Source: Syntrophaceae bacterium UBA2280 (GTDB taxonomy: Bacteria > Desulfobacterota > Syntrophia > Syntrophales > Smithellaceae). From it: DNA of 64,000 nt. The stretch's first letter is position 1. Every line of letters starts with the position of its first letter. This document shows, one piece after another, positions 8,246-17,420 of this stretch. Location of the stretch: assembly GCA_002347685.1 (NCBI GenBank), contig DDWS01000008.1:27766-91765 (forward strand), read 5' to 3'. The notes under the pieces were generated by a model. That model was not told the origin of the DNA. It ran no database searches and saw only the letters and a program-made list of their open reading frames with translations. A program made the position numbers and the translations under genes.

Positions 8246-10357
8246 ATGTACAACATAAGAAGAAAACAGACCGCTGATCATACCATCCGCGGTAATCCAG
8301 GCATTCTCCGGAAGGCCCCGGTTTCAAAAAAAGGTTTCGGTGTCCTGCTGCCGCTGATCCTGGCGATGATTCTGCTTTGGCCTTTCGCGTCACAGGCAAC
8401 CGAACTTACCTGCAGCCGCCTTTCCATGCTGATGGAAGCATTCCACGCCAAACACTACGCGCTTCGGAGCGCCACACCGGAGATCCGGATGCAGGCCGTC
8501 GACCAGATGATCAAGCGTCTGGACCCCTCAAGATCGCTGTTGTACGAGTCTGATTTGGGAAAGCTTACGCCGCTTCTTCTGGAGGTGTTCGAAAGCGCGG
8601 AAAAAGGTAACTGTGCCTCGCTCAGTCAGGTTTATGATCTCCTTGTTGCGCGGGCACGTGAAAATGAGGCGATCGTTAAGAAGATTCTGGAGCAAAGTTA
8701 CCGGCCCGACAAGGGGACACAGCTCAATATTGACGTGAGCAAGCGCCCTTATCCGAAAACGTTTGCGGAAAAGCAGGACCTGCTCAAAAAAATGATTCAA
8801 TTCCAGATGGAAAACGCGCTGCTGGCCGGAATTGACCCTACCGAAGCGAAAAAGCAGCAGATCCATCGTTATGAATTGCAGACCATGCGGGTGGTTGAGC
8901 AAAACCCCGCGCGGCTGATTACGACATCCGCCGAGGCTTTCGCCCGTGCACTGGATCCGCATACCAGCTATTTGTCAGTCAAAAATCTTGAGGATCTCCA
9001 GATTCAGATGCAGTTGTCCCTGGAAGGCATCGGAGCCGTTTTGAGTAGCGATGCCGGGTTTACCACCATCGAAGAACTGATCCCCGGGGGCGGCGCCGAA
9101 AAGTCGGGACTGCTCAAGCCAAAGGACAAAATCATTGCGGTCGCCCAGGAAGGTGAAAGGCCTGTTGATGTCATCGATATGGATCTGCGCGACGTTGTCA
9201 GCATGATCCGCGGAAAGAAAGGCACGCGTGTAACGCTGACGATCCTGCGGCAGGGCGAGAGCAAAGATCGCTTCGATGTCACCATTTTGCGCGACAAGAT
9301 CGATATGAAAGACCAGGAAGCGAAGATATCCTACGAGAATCGGACAGCGGGCGGCAGATCCTACCGTTTCGGCGTCATCGATCTTCCCTCCTTCTACGGC
9401 GGTGAGAAGCAGGGTAAATCCAGTTACGAAGACGTAAAAAAACTTCTTGCCGAGGCCAAACAGCAAAACGTGGACGGTATTGTCCTCAACCTGTCGCGCA
9501 ACGGAGGCGGTCTGTTGGACGAGGCGGTGCGACTCGCCGGCCTTTTCGTCGGTCAGGGGGGAATCGCAGCCGTCAAGGACAGCCGTGAGCGGGTGACGAT
9601 TCTTGCCAATGGTCTGGCCGCACCGGGGAAGAGCCCGGAAAAAAGAAAAATCATCAAGTTCCCTGCTGAAGATTCACGTGCCCTCTACATGGGCCCTCTC
9701 GTGGTCATGACGAGCCGCCTGAGCGCGTCGGCCAGTGAAATTGTCGCGGGTGCGCTGAAAGACTATCGCCGCGCCGTGATTGTGGGATCTGACCATACCT
9801 ACGGGAAAGGTTCCGTGCAGACATTGATACCGCTGCCTATGGAACTCGGCGCGATGAAAGTGACGACGGGATTGTATTTTCTGCCCGGCGGCCAATCGAC
9901 ACAGAAGACCGGTGTGGCGGCGGACGTGAGTCTACCCGGCTGGTTTGCCCTCGAAGAGATCGGCGAGGCGGCCCTGGACTATTCGCTTCCTCCCCAGGCC
10001 ATCGCACCTTTCCTCGGTACGCGCGACAAAGGTGCACTGCCCTGGAAGCCTGTCGATGAGCGCCTGATTGCGGTGCTTAAGTCTAAGTCGCAGGCCCGCG
10101 TCACGAAAGACGGAGAGTTTGCCAGAATCATGAAAGAAAACAAAGAGGCTGCGGATACGAAGGGAATCATCCAGCTTGATGATTTTCGCCGGAGACTGGA
10201 GAAGGAAAATATCGATAGGGAAAAGCAAACCCATGCCGAACAAAGGCAAAAGGCCCGGGAGCAGTACGCACCCTTCGTGAAAGAGAGCCTCAACATCCTG
10301 CTCGATATGGTGGTACCGGGGGCTCCTCCGGCCCTGACAATCAACAAGCGGCAATGA
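8246..10357 (+). CDS. prc: Tail-specific (C-terminal processing) periplasmic protease, Prc/Tsp type
   Basis: Serine protease of 703 residues that degrades or trims periplasmic proteins from the C-terminus. A hydrophobic segment at about residues 31-49 (LLPLILAMILLWPFASQA) is a signal peptide. An N-terminal helical domain is followed by a PDZ domain near residues 250-340, the S41 peptidase core with the SASASE motif (residues 493-498) and the catalytic Lys521 in GKGSVQTL, and a C-terminal extension of the Prc type (DUF3340-like), rich in charged helices. Length and domain order match E. coli Prc rather than the shorter CtpA. ATG 8246 is preferred to GTG 8240 because AAGGAG then has 7-base spacing. 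Confidence 0.93.
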   Translation: MYNIRRKQTADHTIRGNPGILRKAPVSKKGFGVLLPLILAMILLWPFASQATELTCSRLSMLMEAFHAKHYALRSATPEIRMQAVDQMIKRLDPSRSLLYESDLGKLTPLLLEVFESAEKGNCASLSQVYDLLVARARENEAIVKKILEQSYRPDKGTQLNIDVSKRPYPKTFAEKQDLLKKMIQFQMENALLAGIDPTEAKKQQIHRYELQTMRVVEQNPARLITTSAEAFARALDPHTSYLSVKNLEDLQIQMQLSLEGIGAVLSSDAGFTTIEELIPGGGAEKSGLLKPKDKIIAVAQEGERPVDVIDMDLRDVVSMIRGKKGTRVTLTILRQGESKDRFDVTILRDKIDMKDQEAKISYENRTAGGRSYRFGVIDLPSFYGGEKQGKSSYEDVKKLLAEAKQQNVDGIVLNLSRNGGGLLDEAVRLAGLFVGQGGIAAVKDSRERVTILANGLAAPGKSPEKRKIIKFPAEDSRALYMGPLVVMTSRLSASASEIVAGALKDYRRAVIVGSDHTYGKGSVQTLIPLPMELGAMKVTTGLYFLPGGQSTQKTGVAADVSLPGWFALEEIGEAALDYSLPPQAIAPFLGTRDKGALPWKPVDERLIAVLKSKSQARVTKDGEFARIMKENKEAADTKGIIQLDDFRRRLEKENIDREKQTHAEQRQKAREQYAPFVKESLNILLDMVVPGAPPALTINKRQ

Positions 10358-10976
10358 GATAAACACGGCAGGGCTCGCGCTGGTTTAAGCAGGTTTTCCT
10401 GCGCTTTTGCGGCGATACGGCCGGGGAAGGAAAGCAGCGCCGTCCTTTTGGTGACTGAAGCCCTCTGCGGGGTTTTGTGCTTGGATACAAGTACTTCGGA
10501 TCCTATTCACAATATTGTGGAAAAACCTGTTGATAACTATGTTTATAAAAACGTCAAACCCGCAGTTGTTGCGACTGTAGAGCAAATTGCCTAAAGTTTA
10601 AGCAAGTATATTAACAAGTAATATCAGGTAGTTGCGAATATAGCCTTTAATCATGGCCACTTATGAAAGGCCCGGTGTCCAGATATAAACTGCATTGAAA
10701 AAAATATGCCAGATTCTGTTGGATATGAGAGATTTTTCTGAAATAAAAATTGGCGGAAAAAATCTTGATAAAAATGAATTATTTAAAACAGCGAAGGGGC
10801 TGTCTTCTTTCTGCAGATGATTTATTTCGATCGATAATACGATTTCAAACGGCAAAAGGACCGGGTCGAAGGTGCCTGGCCCAGAATGACATTGTCAGAT
10901 AAAAAGTCTGTATGCGCTTTGTCTTCTTTCCGGATCATGTGTCATGCCGAGGTGCTCAACTGCACATCAATCCGTC
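10358..10976. other. AT-rich intergenic region with three DnaA-box-like sites
   Basis: This 619-bp gap has no credible gene. At 10503-10536 three DnaA-box-like 9-mers cluster: CTATTCACA (forward, 10503-10511), TTTTCCACA (reverse, 10516-10524, matching TTWTNCACA) and TTATCAACA (reverse, 10528-10536). About 280 bp of AT-rich sequence follows, up to roughly 10850. A weak hairpin (GCAGG-tttt-CCTGC, 10389-10402) just after prc may be its terminator. The arrangement resembles an origin or another DnaA-bound site, but dnaA, dnaN, gidA and rpmH are not nearby. Confidence 0.35.
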
Positions 10977-11495
10977 CTATTCAATTGAAACAAGCCACGT
11001 GCAGGCTGTTCCCGCGGGGCAATCGTCTGCGGCTTTGTCCGGTGGCGTCAAGATGGGTGTCACGCGGGCGGCGGGATTGATTCGTTTAAAAAAAGCCGAT
11101 CGAAGTCTCAGCGCGACGGTTCCGCAGTCGTAATATTCCATTCCCCATTTTTGGGCCGCGAGCTGAGAGGTGCAGTTTATGGTGGACATCCGCATGCTGG
11201 TGTCGGAAAGTTTTGTGATCTGAATATCCTCGAAGGCACACCAGTGAGAATGTTCCAAAAACCGGATCAGGCGGTCAATCCCTTCGATGTCGTCCGGCAC
11301 TGTTTTTTCCAGCCTTTTGGCTTCATAGGTCCCGAACTCGTCGGTCAGATGAAGCATGCCTTCACGCGCCACGTCTTCCGGACAATTCTTTTTTATCCAC
11401 TCTTCAGCGAGGAACCACATATAATTGAAACTGTATAATAACTCCATCGTGACGCTGTGAACCCGCTCTTTGCTCCATTGCTCGATTTGAAACAT
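10977..11495 (-). CDS. Conserved hypothetical protein, possibly DUF6125-like
   Basis: A 172-residue soluble protein that I cannot assign firmly. It starts MFQIEQWSKERVHSVTMELL with AGGAGG 7 bases upstream of the ATG, so the start is well supported. It has an N-terminal helical part and a C-terminal part with cysteines (MSTINCTSQ, YYDCGT, DDCPAGTACTW) that could bind metal. The pattern resembles small DUF6125/L-2-amino-thiazoline-4-carboxylate hydrolase-like proteins of anaerobes, but this is recall without a search. It is the last of the leftward genes before the AT-rich gap. Confidence 0.6.
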   Translation of the reverse strand: MFQIEQWSKERVHSVTMELLYSFNYMWFLAEEWIKKNCPEDVAREGMLHLTDEFGTYEAKRLEKTVPDDIEGIDRLIRFLEHSHWCAFEDIQITKLSDTSMRMSTINCTSQLAAQKWGMEYYDCGTVALRLRSAFFKRINPAARVTPILTPPDKAADDCPAGTACTWLVSIE

Positions 11496-11587
11496 GTTTG
11501 CCTCCTTGTTTGCTTTGTCTTTTCAGTTTGCGCTTTTTCGCCGACCGATGGACTCCTGGAAGAAAACCCGCCTCTTAAGTTCACATG

Positions 11588-12304
11588 TTAAAGGATCATG
11601 TAGGTCAACATCACAGCAGCAACGACAATGACATGCGCCGCATAAATGCCGTATTTGTGGCGATGGTAGAATTCATGGGCTTTTTGAATTCGTTTCAGCC
11701 CGCCAAGCAGGCGTCGGATCATGACAAGCCCGGGATACTTGTAATTGTCCGAAGTAAAGCTTTTTTGAAATGCGAACATCGGATAAACGGCATAGACGTC
11801 ATCCCTCAGCGGCCTAAAAAGGGTGTCGTTCACAATGCCCTGCCATGGCTCGTAGGCCAGCGCTTCCGCGTAATGCCGATTCAAGGCGTAGGCGTGGGTC
11901 AGGCTCTGGTAGCGAACCTTCTGCAGACATGGAAGCGCTGTTTTGCTGCTGGATCGAATGAGAGCGCCGAGAAGCAAAACTTTCCACTGAGGATGTTGCT
12001 GTAAATATTGGGTGCAATTTCTTAAGCGCTCCGCATCAAAGCGGTCAAATTCCACATCATCTTCAAAAATGAGGATATTCCCGGCACCTTCGGCCAGGCC
12101 TTTCCGGAGGCATACCATGTGGGATTCATACACCTGCTGCTCAAAATCATAGTCAAGTCGCTCAACAATCACAAACTCAACTCTGCCGCCCAGCCCCACC
12201 TTTGAAAATTCTTTGAGTGCCGAGCTGCGACGATCTTCCCGTTGCTTAAGTGAAATGCAGTATATGCGATCGAAAAAATCCCACACGTTCGTTTCGTTTT
12301 TCAC
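11588..12304 (-). CDS. Family 25 glycosyltransferase (LPS-type) with C-terminal membrane segment
   Basis: A 238-residue protein of the GT25 (LgtB/Lex1-like) family, which adds sugars to lipooligosaccharide or similar glycans. Supporting motifs are FFDRIYCISLKQREDRR at the N-terminus, a central ILIFEDDVEFDRF with the metal-binding EDD, and the acceptor-side THAYALNRHYAE. The last 20 residues (AAHVIVVAAVMLTYMIL) are hydrophobic and could anchor it to the membrane, which is unusual for the family. GTG 12304, with GGGG 5-6 bases upstream, is preferred over an in-frame TTG at 12367 without a ribosome site; the choice is not certain. Confidence 0.78.
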   Translation of the reverse strand: MKNETNVWDFFDRIYCISLKQREDRRSSALKEFSKVGLGGRVEFVIVERLDYDFEQQVYESHMVCLRKGLAEGAGNILIFEDDVEFDRFDAERLRNCTQYLQQHPQWKVLLLGALIRSSSKTALPCLQKVRYQSLTHAYALNRHYAEALAYEPWQGIVNDTLFRPLRDDVYAVYPMFAFQKSFTSDNYKYPGLVMIRRLLGGLKRIQKAHEFYHRHKYGIYAAHVIVVAAVMLTYMIL

Positions 12305-12473
12305 AATATCCCCGACAACCCCTTTCCAATTGCCGCGTCGTATAATACGCGCCTTGCTTTCTGTCAAGAATCAGCTGTAAATCCGGCAAAGGCGGTCAGT
12401 CCGCGTCAAGGATACAAACGTCTATTTTCCCAAGTCCCTGTTCGGGTCAGGAAGATTTTCCGCCTTAATCCTC

Positions 12474-13616
12474 TTAAATAAAGTTCTTCAGCCAGGGTCC
12501 GCTTGTTTTCGGTTTCCCGACAAGCTGCGGCACAAATCGGTTGAACAGGTAAATGAGGGGAATGCACAGCGCCAGGCTTGTCAGGGTCATCAGAAAACCA
12601 ATCCCCGTAATGGTCAGGAAAGAATCAGAAAGGTGATCCACCACCCATTTGGCCACCCTGAAATTAATGTAATGGTAGAAAATACCGTTGAGGCACATCA
12701 GCATCAGGGTGTTTTGTCCCATCAAAAGAATCGTCTTTTGATGCGGGGTGATTTTTGCGAGAAGCAGAACAAAGAGTGAACCCGCAAGAGCAGTAACAGG
12801 AAACCAAAGAAAGCTTCCATGCGCAGAGAACATGATTACCACGGAACTAAAATAGTTGAAATTGAAGGGCCCGTTGTTTAAATGAAATGTGAAAAGTACG
12901 ATGAAAAAAGTTGCGATCACCCCGGGAATCAATATCTTTTTCGGCACGGTATCCATCAAAAACCGCTTGCGCCTCAAATAAATCCCCGACAGATAGAACG
13001 CATACATGACAACAGCTTCGTGGATAAAAAGATAATTCCATCCGATGATCTTCTGCTTGGCGGGATTCACGATGTCAAATTGCAGATTCATCCAATATCC
13101 GGCCACGTAGAAAAAAAGAATGCCCGCCAGGATTCTTAAATTCGAAGACTTTAGGAAGCGAAACGCGCAGTAGTGGACCATCTCCACCGAAAAAATCAGC
13201 AGAATAAACCACGATGGAACGCAAAACAAAGTGAGACCGAAGGCTGTCGAAATCAGTCCGCCTGCATACCCCTCGACGCTGGGCAATTGCAGATGAAAAA
13301 AATCACCGGCAAAGAAAACGGGGAGCACCATGAATATTGCGGTAAAGACCAGAAAGGGGAGAAGACGGGAAAAGAATCGATGCTTCAAATACTTCGTGAA
13401 GCCGAACTCGACGTCGCTCTCCCGGGAGATGTAGCCTGCCAGGATGATAAAGAGCACCAGGTGAAATGAATAGATGAATTTATACGAAACGGCGGCGGCC
13501 GGGTTTTGCAGCATCATGATCCGCTCGATGAAGTGGCCGTAAAAGACGAGCGAAATGGCGTAAAACCTCGCGATATCGATGAACCAGATTCTCTTTTCTT
13601 CTGAGACTGGTTGCAT
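12474..13616 (-). CDS. Membrane acyltransferase, fucose 4-O-acetylase-like (acyltransferase family 3)
   Basis: A 380-residue protein with about ten hydrophobic segments. The opening IWFIDIARFYAISLVFYGHF contains the catalytic-type histidine of acyltransferase-3 proteins, and SFHLVLFIILAGYIS matches the second family motif. Relatives O-acetylate sugars of LPS, capsule or exopolysaccharide using acetyl-CoA. GGGAGG stands 9 bases before ATG 13616. It is followed on the same strand by the GT25 gene, so the pair may modify one surface glycan; the local AT richness fits horizontally acquired surface genes. Confidence 0.8.
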   Translation of the reverse strand: MQPVSEEKRIWFIDIARFYAISLVFYGHFIERIMMLQNPAAAVSYKFIYSFHLVLFIILAGYISRESDVEFGFTKYLKHRFFSRLLPFLVFTAIFMVLPVFFAGDFFHLQLPSVEGYAGGLISTAFGLTLFCVPSWFILLIFSVEMVHYCAFRFLKSSNLRILAGILFFYVAGYWMNLQFDIVNPAKQKIIGWNYLFIHEAVVMYAFYLSGIYLRRKRFLMDTVPKKILIPGVIATFFIVLFTFHLNNGPFNFNYFSSVVIMFSAHGSFLWFPVTALAGSLFVLLLAKITPHQKTILLMGQNTLMLMCLNGIFYHYINFRVAKWVVDHLSDSFLTITGIGFLMTLTSLALCIPLIYLFNRFVPQLVGKPKTSGPWLKNFI

Positions 13617-13694
13617 AAGATCGTGAACCTCCCTATAGATGATTCTGCCTGATACGCGGGTTTGAGCCGGGCTCCGGCATTTCCCAATGCGTTC

Positions 13695-14105
13695 CTATAT
13701 CACTGCCGTTGCTTCAATTTCGAGCAGCATGCTGTCAATGAAGAGTTTTTTAATCTCCACAAGCGTGCTGGCAGGGTAGTAATCCCCGAAGTACTTTTTG
13801 TAAATCAGGGCGCACTTGCTTCCCTGGGCGATAAACGCGTCCCGATCGACGCAGTATACCGTCAGTCTGACAATATCGGTCATCCGGGCGCCCCCGGCAG
13901 CCATGACGTCCTGGATGTTTGCGAGGATCTGTTCGTATTGAAGGCAGATGTCTCCTTCTCCTACCAGGTTCCCCCGGGTGTCAAAAGCCCCCTGGCCCGC
14001 GGCAAACAGGGTAGCTTTGCCGCTGGTTTTGATCAGGTTCGAGTACCCGCGGGGCTTTTTCCATGCAGGCGGATTCAGCACTTCCTTTGAAACGGTGTTT
14101 TTCAT
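13695..14105 (-). CDS. RidA/YjgF-family protein lacking the catalytic arginine
   Basis: A 136-residue small protein of the Rid (YjgF/YER057c/UK114) superfamily, with AAGQGAFDTRGNLVG, QYEQILANIQDVMAAGG and a C-terminal PASTLVEIKKL plus IEATAVI. In true RidA deaminases the PAR motif supplies the Arg that acts on 2-aminoacrylate; here the position is Ser (PAST), so enamine deaminase activity is not expected. AAAGGAG lies upstream of ATG 14105. It is 70 bp downstream of the thiolase-like gene on the same strand, suggesting a shared operon and a role with a CoA-linked intermediate. Confidence 0.85.
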   Translation of the reverse strand: MKNTVSKEVLNPPAWKKPRGYSNLIKTSGKATLFAAGQGAFDTRGNLVGEGDICLQYEQILANIQDVMAAGGARMTDIVRLTVYCVDRDAFIAQGSKCALIYKKYFGDYYPASTLVEIKKLFIDSMLLEIEATAVI

Positions 14106-14175
14106 CTTTTTTGCTTTCTCCTTTCTTGTTTAAAGGGACGCTCCCGGATTTCAACGTGCCCAGAGCCGGACGCCA

Positions 14176-15681
14176 TTACTCCAACACATTGAACCGGGCC
14201 GAATTTCTGCCGGTGGCCGGATCATGCCGGATATCACCGGTTTTTCCAACCAGTTCGATGATTTCCATCTGCAGGAGTTCCTCAGGGCCTGCGTCAATAA
14301 CCGCCAGAGTTCTCCTGCCGTCTTCCAGCCGCCCGATCACGGTGCCGGTCAGCGGCCGGCCGGCATGGTCATGACGGATGACGTAGGCTTCAACGCTCAG
14401 CGATCCTTCCGCTTTCTCAACGGGCGCAGGCAGGGCTTCCTCGTCGATTGCACGCTGAACAGGTGAATCATTCCGGTCACTCCAGGGTTGTCCGGAAGAC
14501 GACCCGGCGTAGATACCGACGGCGTGTTTGGTCAGGTACCAGCCGTTTGCGGTCACCATGGCCCTTCGCGATCGGTTTTTCCTGATCAGATCGGTGACCG
14601 CAGCGATGGCATGCATTGAATAGTTGTTTCCCGGGCCGCCAAAGAAGGGAAGGCCCCCGGTCACGCTTAAGTCCCTCGGGTCACGGTCCGGGATGCCGAT
14701 TTCTCTTCGGGCAATTTCAAAGGCCGAAGGGAAGCAGCTATAGAGGTCGAACACATCGATGTCGTCGAGAGTTGTCCCGGCCTGATCGCAGGCGATGCGC
14801 GATGCGTGGCGTATGGCCGGCGATTCATGAAGGCACGGCCTGCGGGTGACATGCCAGATGTCGTTTAGGTCTGCGCCGCCTGTGGGATAAACCCATTGAT
14901 CTCCGGGGATGCCCAGGCGCCGGGCACAATCTTCTGTGGTCATGATGACCGAGGCGGACTGATCCACATTGACATTGGCATTCATGGACTTGGTGTAAGG
15001 GTATCCGATATACCGGTTCTCCGGTGTGGGTGTGGCGATGGCCTGAGCCGACAGTGCCTGCTTTGACCATGCAAACGGGTTTTTCGAGGCGATGAGGGAA
15101 AGACGCTCAAAGGACTTCCCCATAGATATCTGGTGCTCCTGCGGAGACCTGCCGGATGACGCCCTCAGCGATGTCTCAAACAAAGGATACATGATCGACG
15201 GGAAGAAGAGATCATAGAGCTCCTCGATCTTGTCTACGCCATTTTTGTTTTCTCCGTCGATCCGGCCGGGAGGCACACTTGCCGGCCAGTCCAGCACGAT
15301 ATCCCCCTTCATGGCGCGACGCAGGGAATAGATGGCTTCCGAGCCGGTCATGAGCACGGCCTTGCAGCGGCCTGCGGCCAGGTCCCGGGCCGCCTTGTTA
15401 ACGACCATCTGCGGCGTGTTGCCCCCTACGGGAAGGTAAAGAGCCTGCCGTGGCCTGATGCCGAGTGCAGCCGAGAGCATCCCGGGCGCGTCAAAATAGG
15501 ACCACTGGAAGAGATTCATCACATAGACGGAATCGATGAAGTTTTTCAATCCTGATGCGCCTGCGTCGATCATCGCATCTTGGCTTGTCTTAATCATGAG
15601 GCCCAGGGGGTCGAGGGGCCGCTGGGTTTTCCTGTGCTGTGTGAACTGAGCGATACCGACGATGACAGGGGCAGAAGGCAT
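14176..15681 (-). CDS. Thiolase-like acetyl-CoA acetyltransferase (SCP-x type) without the N-terminal catalytic Cys
   Basis: A 501-residue thiolase-superfamily protein. N-terminal APVIVGIAQFTQHR and central FDLYSCFPSAFEIARREIG followed by TGGLPFFGGPGNNYSMHAIA are typical of the SCP-x-like branch, and an extra C-terminal domain (residues about 415-495) is the OB-like extension of this branch. At the usual acyl-accepting Cys the sequence reads VGGNTPQMVVNKAA, with Asn88 instead. Members with this change are annotated as acetyl-CoA acetyltransferases but their reaction is unclear; they may act on acyl-CoA binding or retro-Claisen chemistry. It is divergent from a CoA-ligase alpha-type gene and upstream of the Rid-like gene. 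Confidence 0.83.
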   Translation of the reverse strand: MPSAPVIVGIAQFTQHRKTQRPLDPLGLMIKTSQDAMIDAGASGLKNFIDSVYVMNLFQWSYFDAPGMLSAALGIRPRQALYLPVGGNTPQMVVNKAARDLAAGRCKAVLMTGSEAIYSLRRAMKGDIVLDWPASVPPGRIDGENKNGVDKIEELYDLFFPSIMYPLFETSLRASSGRSPQEHQISMGKSFERLSLIASKNPFAWSKQALSAQAIATPTPENRYIGYPYTKSMNANVNVDQSASVIMTTEDCARRLGIPGDQWVYPTGGADLNDIWHVTRRPCLHESPAIRHASRIACDQAGTTLDDIDVFDLYSCFPSAFEIARREIGIPDRDPRDLSVTGGLPFFGGPGNNYSMHAIAAVTDLIRKNRSRRAMVTANGWYLTKHAVGIYAGSSSGQPWSDRNDSPVQRAIDEEALPAPVEKAEGSLSVEAYVIRHDHAGRPLTGTVIGRLEDGRRTLAVIDAGPEELLQMEIIELVGKTGDIRHDPATGRNSARFNVLE

Positions 15682-15943
15682 TTTCGTTTCCTCAAACTCA
15701 TGTTATACGGACGACAGGGCATCCGTTTTTCAAAATTGGGGCGGGATGGCATATTGCCGGGCATGAAGCTCTAGCGTGCATTCCTTACCACAATAAACGA
15801 ATGATTGCGTTAAAAAATCCGGTATAAGAGAGGGGGATCCGCGTTGTTTAAAAAACCACGACAAAAAACTGGCGGTCTGCGTATGGTTTTGGTAGGATGC
15901 CGCGGTTGACATTCATATTGCACAGCGCAGACGGAGAATACCT

Positions 15944-17398
15944 ATGGATCTTCAAAAGCTTTTTCATCCGGAAAGTGTCGCGGTGGTCGGAGCCTCTCCC
16001 CATCTGGGCGACGGGAAGATGCCCTTCTACCAGTTGCTTAAACTGGCGGGCTACAAGGGGCGGATCTACCCCGTAAACCCGAAGTATCAGCAGATAGACG
16101 GGGCAAAGGTGTACGCGTCCCTGGAAGACATTCCGGAGACGGTGGACTTTGCCATCAGCGCGGTTCCGGCCGACAGGGCGCTGGAAACCGTTCAATCCGC
16201 CGTCCGGAAGGGTATCCGGTTTTTGCACTTCTTTACCTCCGGGTTTTCCGAAATCGGCAACAAAGAGCTTGAGACGGCCATGGTGGAAGCCGCCCGCGCG
16301 GGCGGAACCCGGATTGTCGGGCCCAACTGCATTGGTATTCACTGTCAATCGTCCGGGCTGACCTGCGATTTTCCCAGGGAGCCGCTGGGTGGCGTCGGTG
16401 ACGTGGCATTTCTTGGTCAGTCAGGAGGCATGACCACAAATTTTATGCGTATGGCCATTGGCCGTTATCTTGATCTGAACAAAATCGTGTCCTACGGCAA
16501 CCAGATCGATCTCCGGGTTGAGGACTATCTGGAATATCTGGCCGAAGACGAGACGGTCCGGGTGATCGCGGCCTATATCGAGGATATCAAAGACGGCCGG
16601 CGATTCATGGAGGCTTTAGAAAAAACCACTCAAAGAAAGCCCGTTGTCATTCTCAAGGGGGGCATTACCGGTCAGGGCGCGAAGGCGGCCTTTTCCCACA
16701 CGGGCGCCCTGGCGGGGAGCCACGAAATATGGGCTTCCCTGATGAGACAGGCGCGGGTCATCGAAGCAGTGACTTTCGAACAATTGGTGGACCTCACCAT
16801 GATGGCCGTATCCGAAAAGCCGCCCGCGGGGATGCGGCTCGGTTTTCTGGGCGCGGGTGGCGGCACGTCGGTTCTCTTTACCGACCTGTCCGACCTGGCG
16901 GGACTGACTCTGCCGGAGCTGTCGGAAACGGTACAGGAAATGATCAGCCAGCGCATCAGCAACGTGAACACGAGCACGGTAAATCCTGTGGATCTTGGAT
17001 TCTACGGATTTGACTTCAACATCATGGCGCACACGATCGAAGCGATGGCCCAAGACGACCAAATCGACGCCATCATCCCCTACTTCAACCTGGATTTCAT
17101 CACCTCGTTCCAGAGAGACCAGATCGAAAGCGGACCCCTTGCCATTGTGGAGGCGGCCGCCCGGACGAGCAAACCGGTCATCCCGATTCTCACGCAGTTT
17201 ACGGAAAACCTCTTGGATATAGAGGATGTCAGGATAAAAATGTTCTCCACGTTCAGGAAGGCGGGGATGGCGGTATACCGGACGCCACAGGACGCCATCA
17301 CCTCCATCGGCGGTTACATGAAATGGCGGCAGCGGAACGAAGGGGCTTCCGTCGGAACATGTCCCGCTCAGGGACAGCGCATGGTCAAGGTTGGATAA
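15944..17398 (+). CDS. NDP-forming acyl-CoA synthetase, alpha-subunit type (CoA-binding and ligase domains only)
   Basis: A 484-residue protein like the alpha part of ADP-forming acetyl-CoA synthetase. Residues 1-125 form a CoA-binding Rossmann domain (SVAVVGASP, GRIYPVNPKY), residues about 150-290 a succinyl-CoA-ligase-like domain with the phosphohistidine loop AAFSHTGALAGS (His252), and residues 295-465 a second ligase_CoA domain. The ATP-grasp beta part, which some relatives carry fused or encoded next door, is absent here and in the neighbours. GGAG lies 9 bases before the ATG. It may need a distant beta subunit, or act as a CoA transferase-like enzyme. The AMP-forming ligase follows 22 bp later. 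Confidence 0.85.
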   Translation: MDLQKLFHPESVAVVGASPHLGDGKMPFYQLLKLAGYKGRIYPVNPKYQQIDGAKVYASLEDIPETVDFAISAVPADRALETVQSAVRKGIRFLHFFTSGFSEIGNKELETAMVEAARAGGTRIVGPNCIGIHCQSSGLTCDFPREPLGGVGDVAFLGQSGGMTTNFMRMAIGRYLDLNKIVSYGNQIDLRVEDYLEYLAEDETVRVIAAYIEDIKDGRRFMEALEKTTQRKPVVILKGGITGQGAKAAFSHTGALAGSHEIWASLMRQARVIEAVTFEQLVDLTMMAVSEKPPAGMRLGFLGAGGGTSVLFTDLSDLAGLTLPELSETVQEMISQRISNVNTSTVNPVDLGFYGFDFNIMAHTIEAMAQDDQIDAIIPYFNLDFITSFQRDQIESGPLAIVEAAARTSKPVIPILTQFTENLLDIEDVRIKMFSTFRKAGMAVYRTPQDAITSIGGYMKWRQRNEGASVGTCPAQGQRMVKVG

Positions 17399-17420
17399 GG
17401 GTTTTCATAAGGCATTTCTT

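Noticed and set aside
10389..10402. Hairpin GCAGG-tttt-CCTGC after prc as a terminator
   Set aside because: Only 5 bp of stem and a poor T-tract; kept as a remark, not as a feature.
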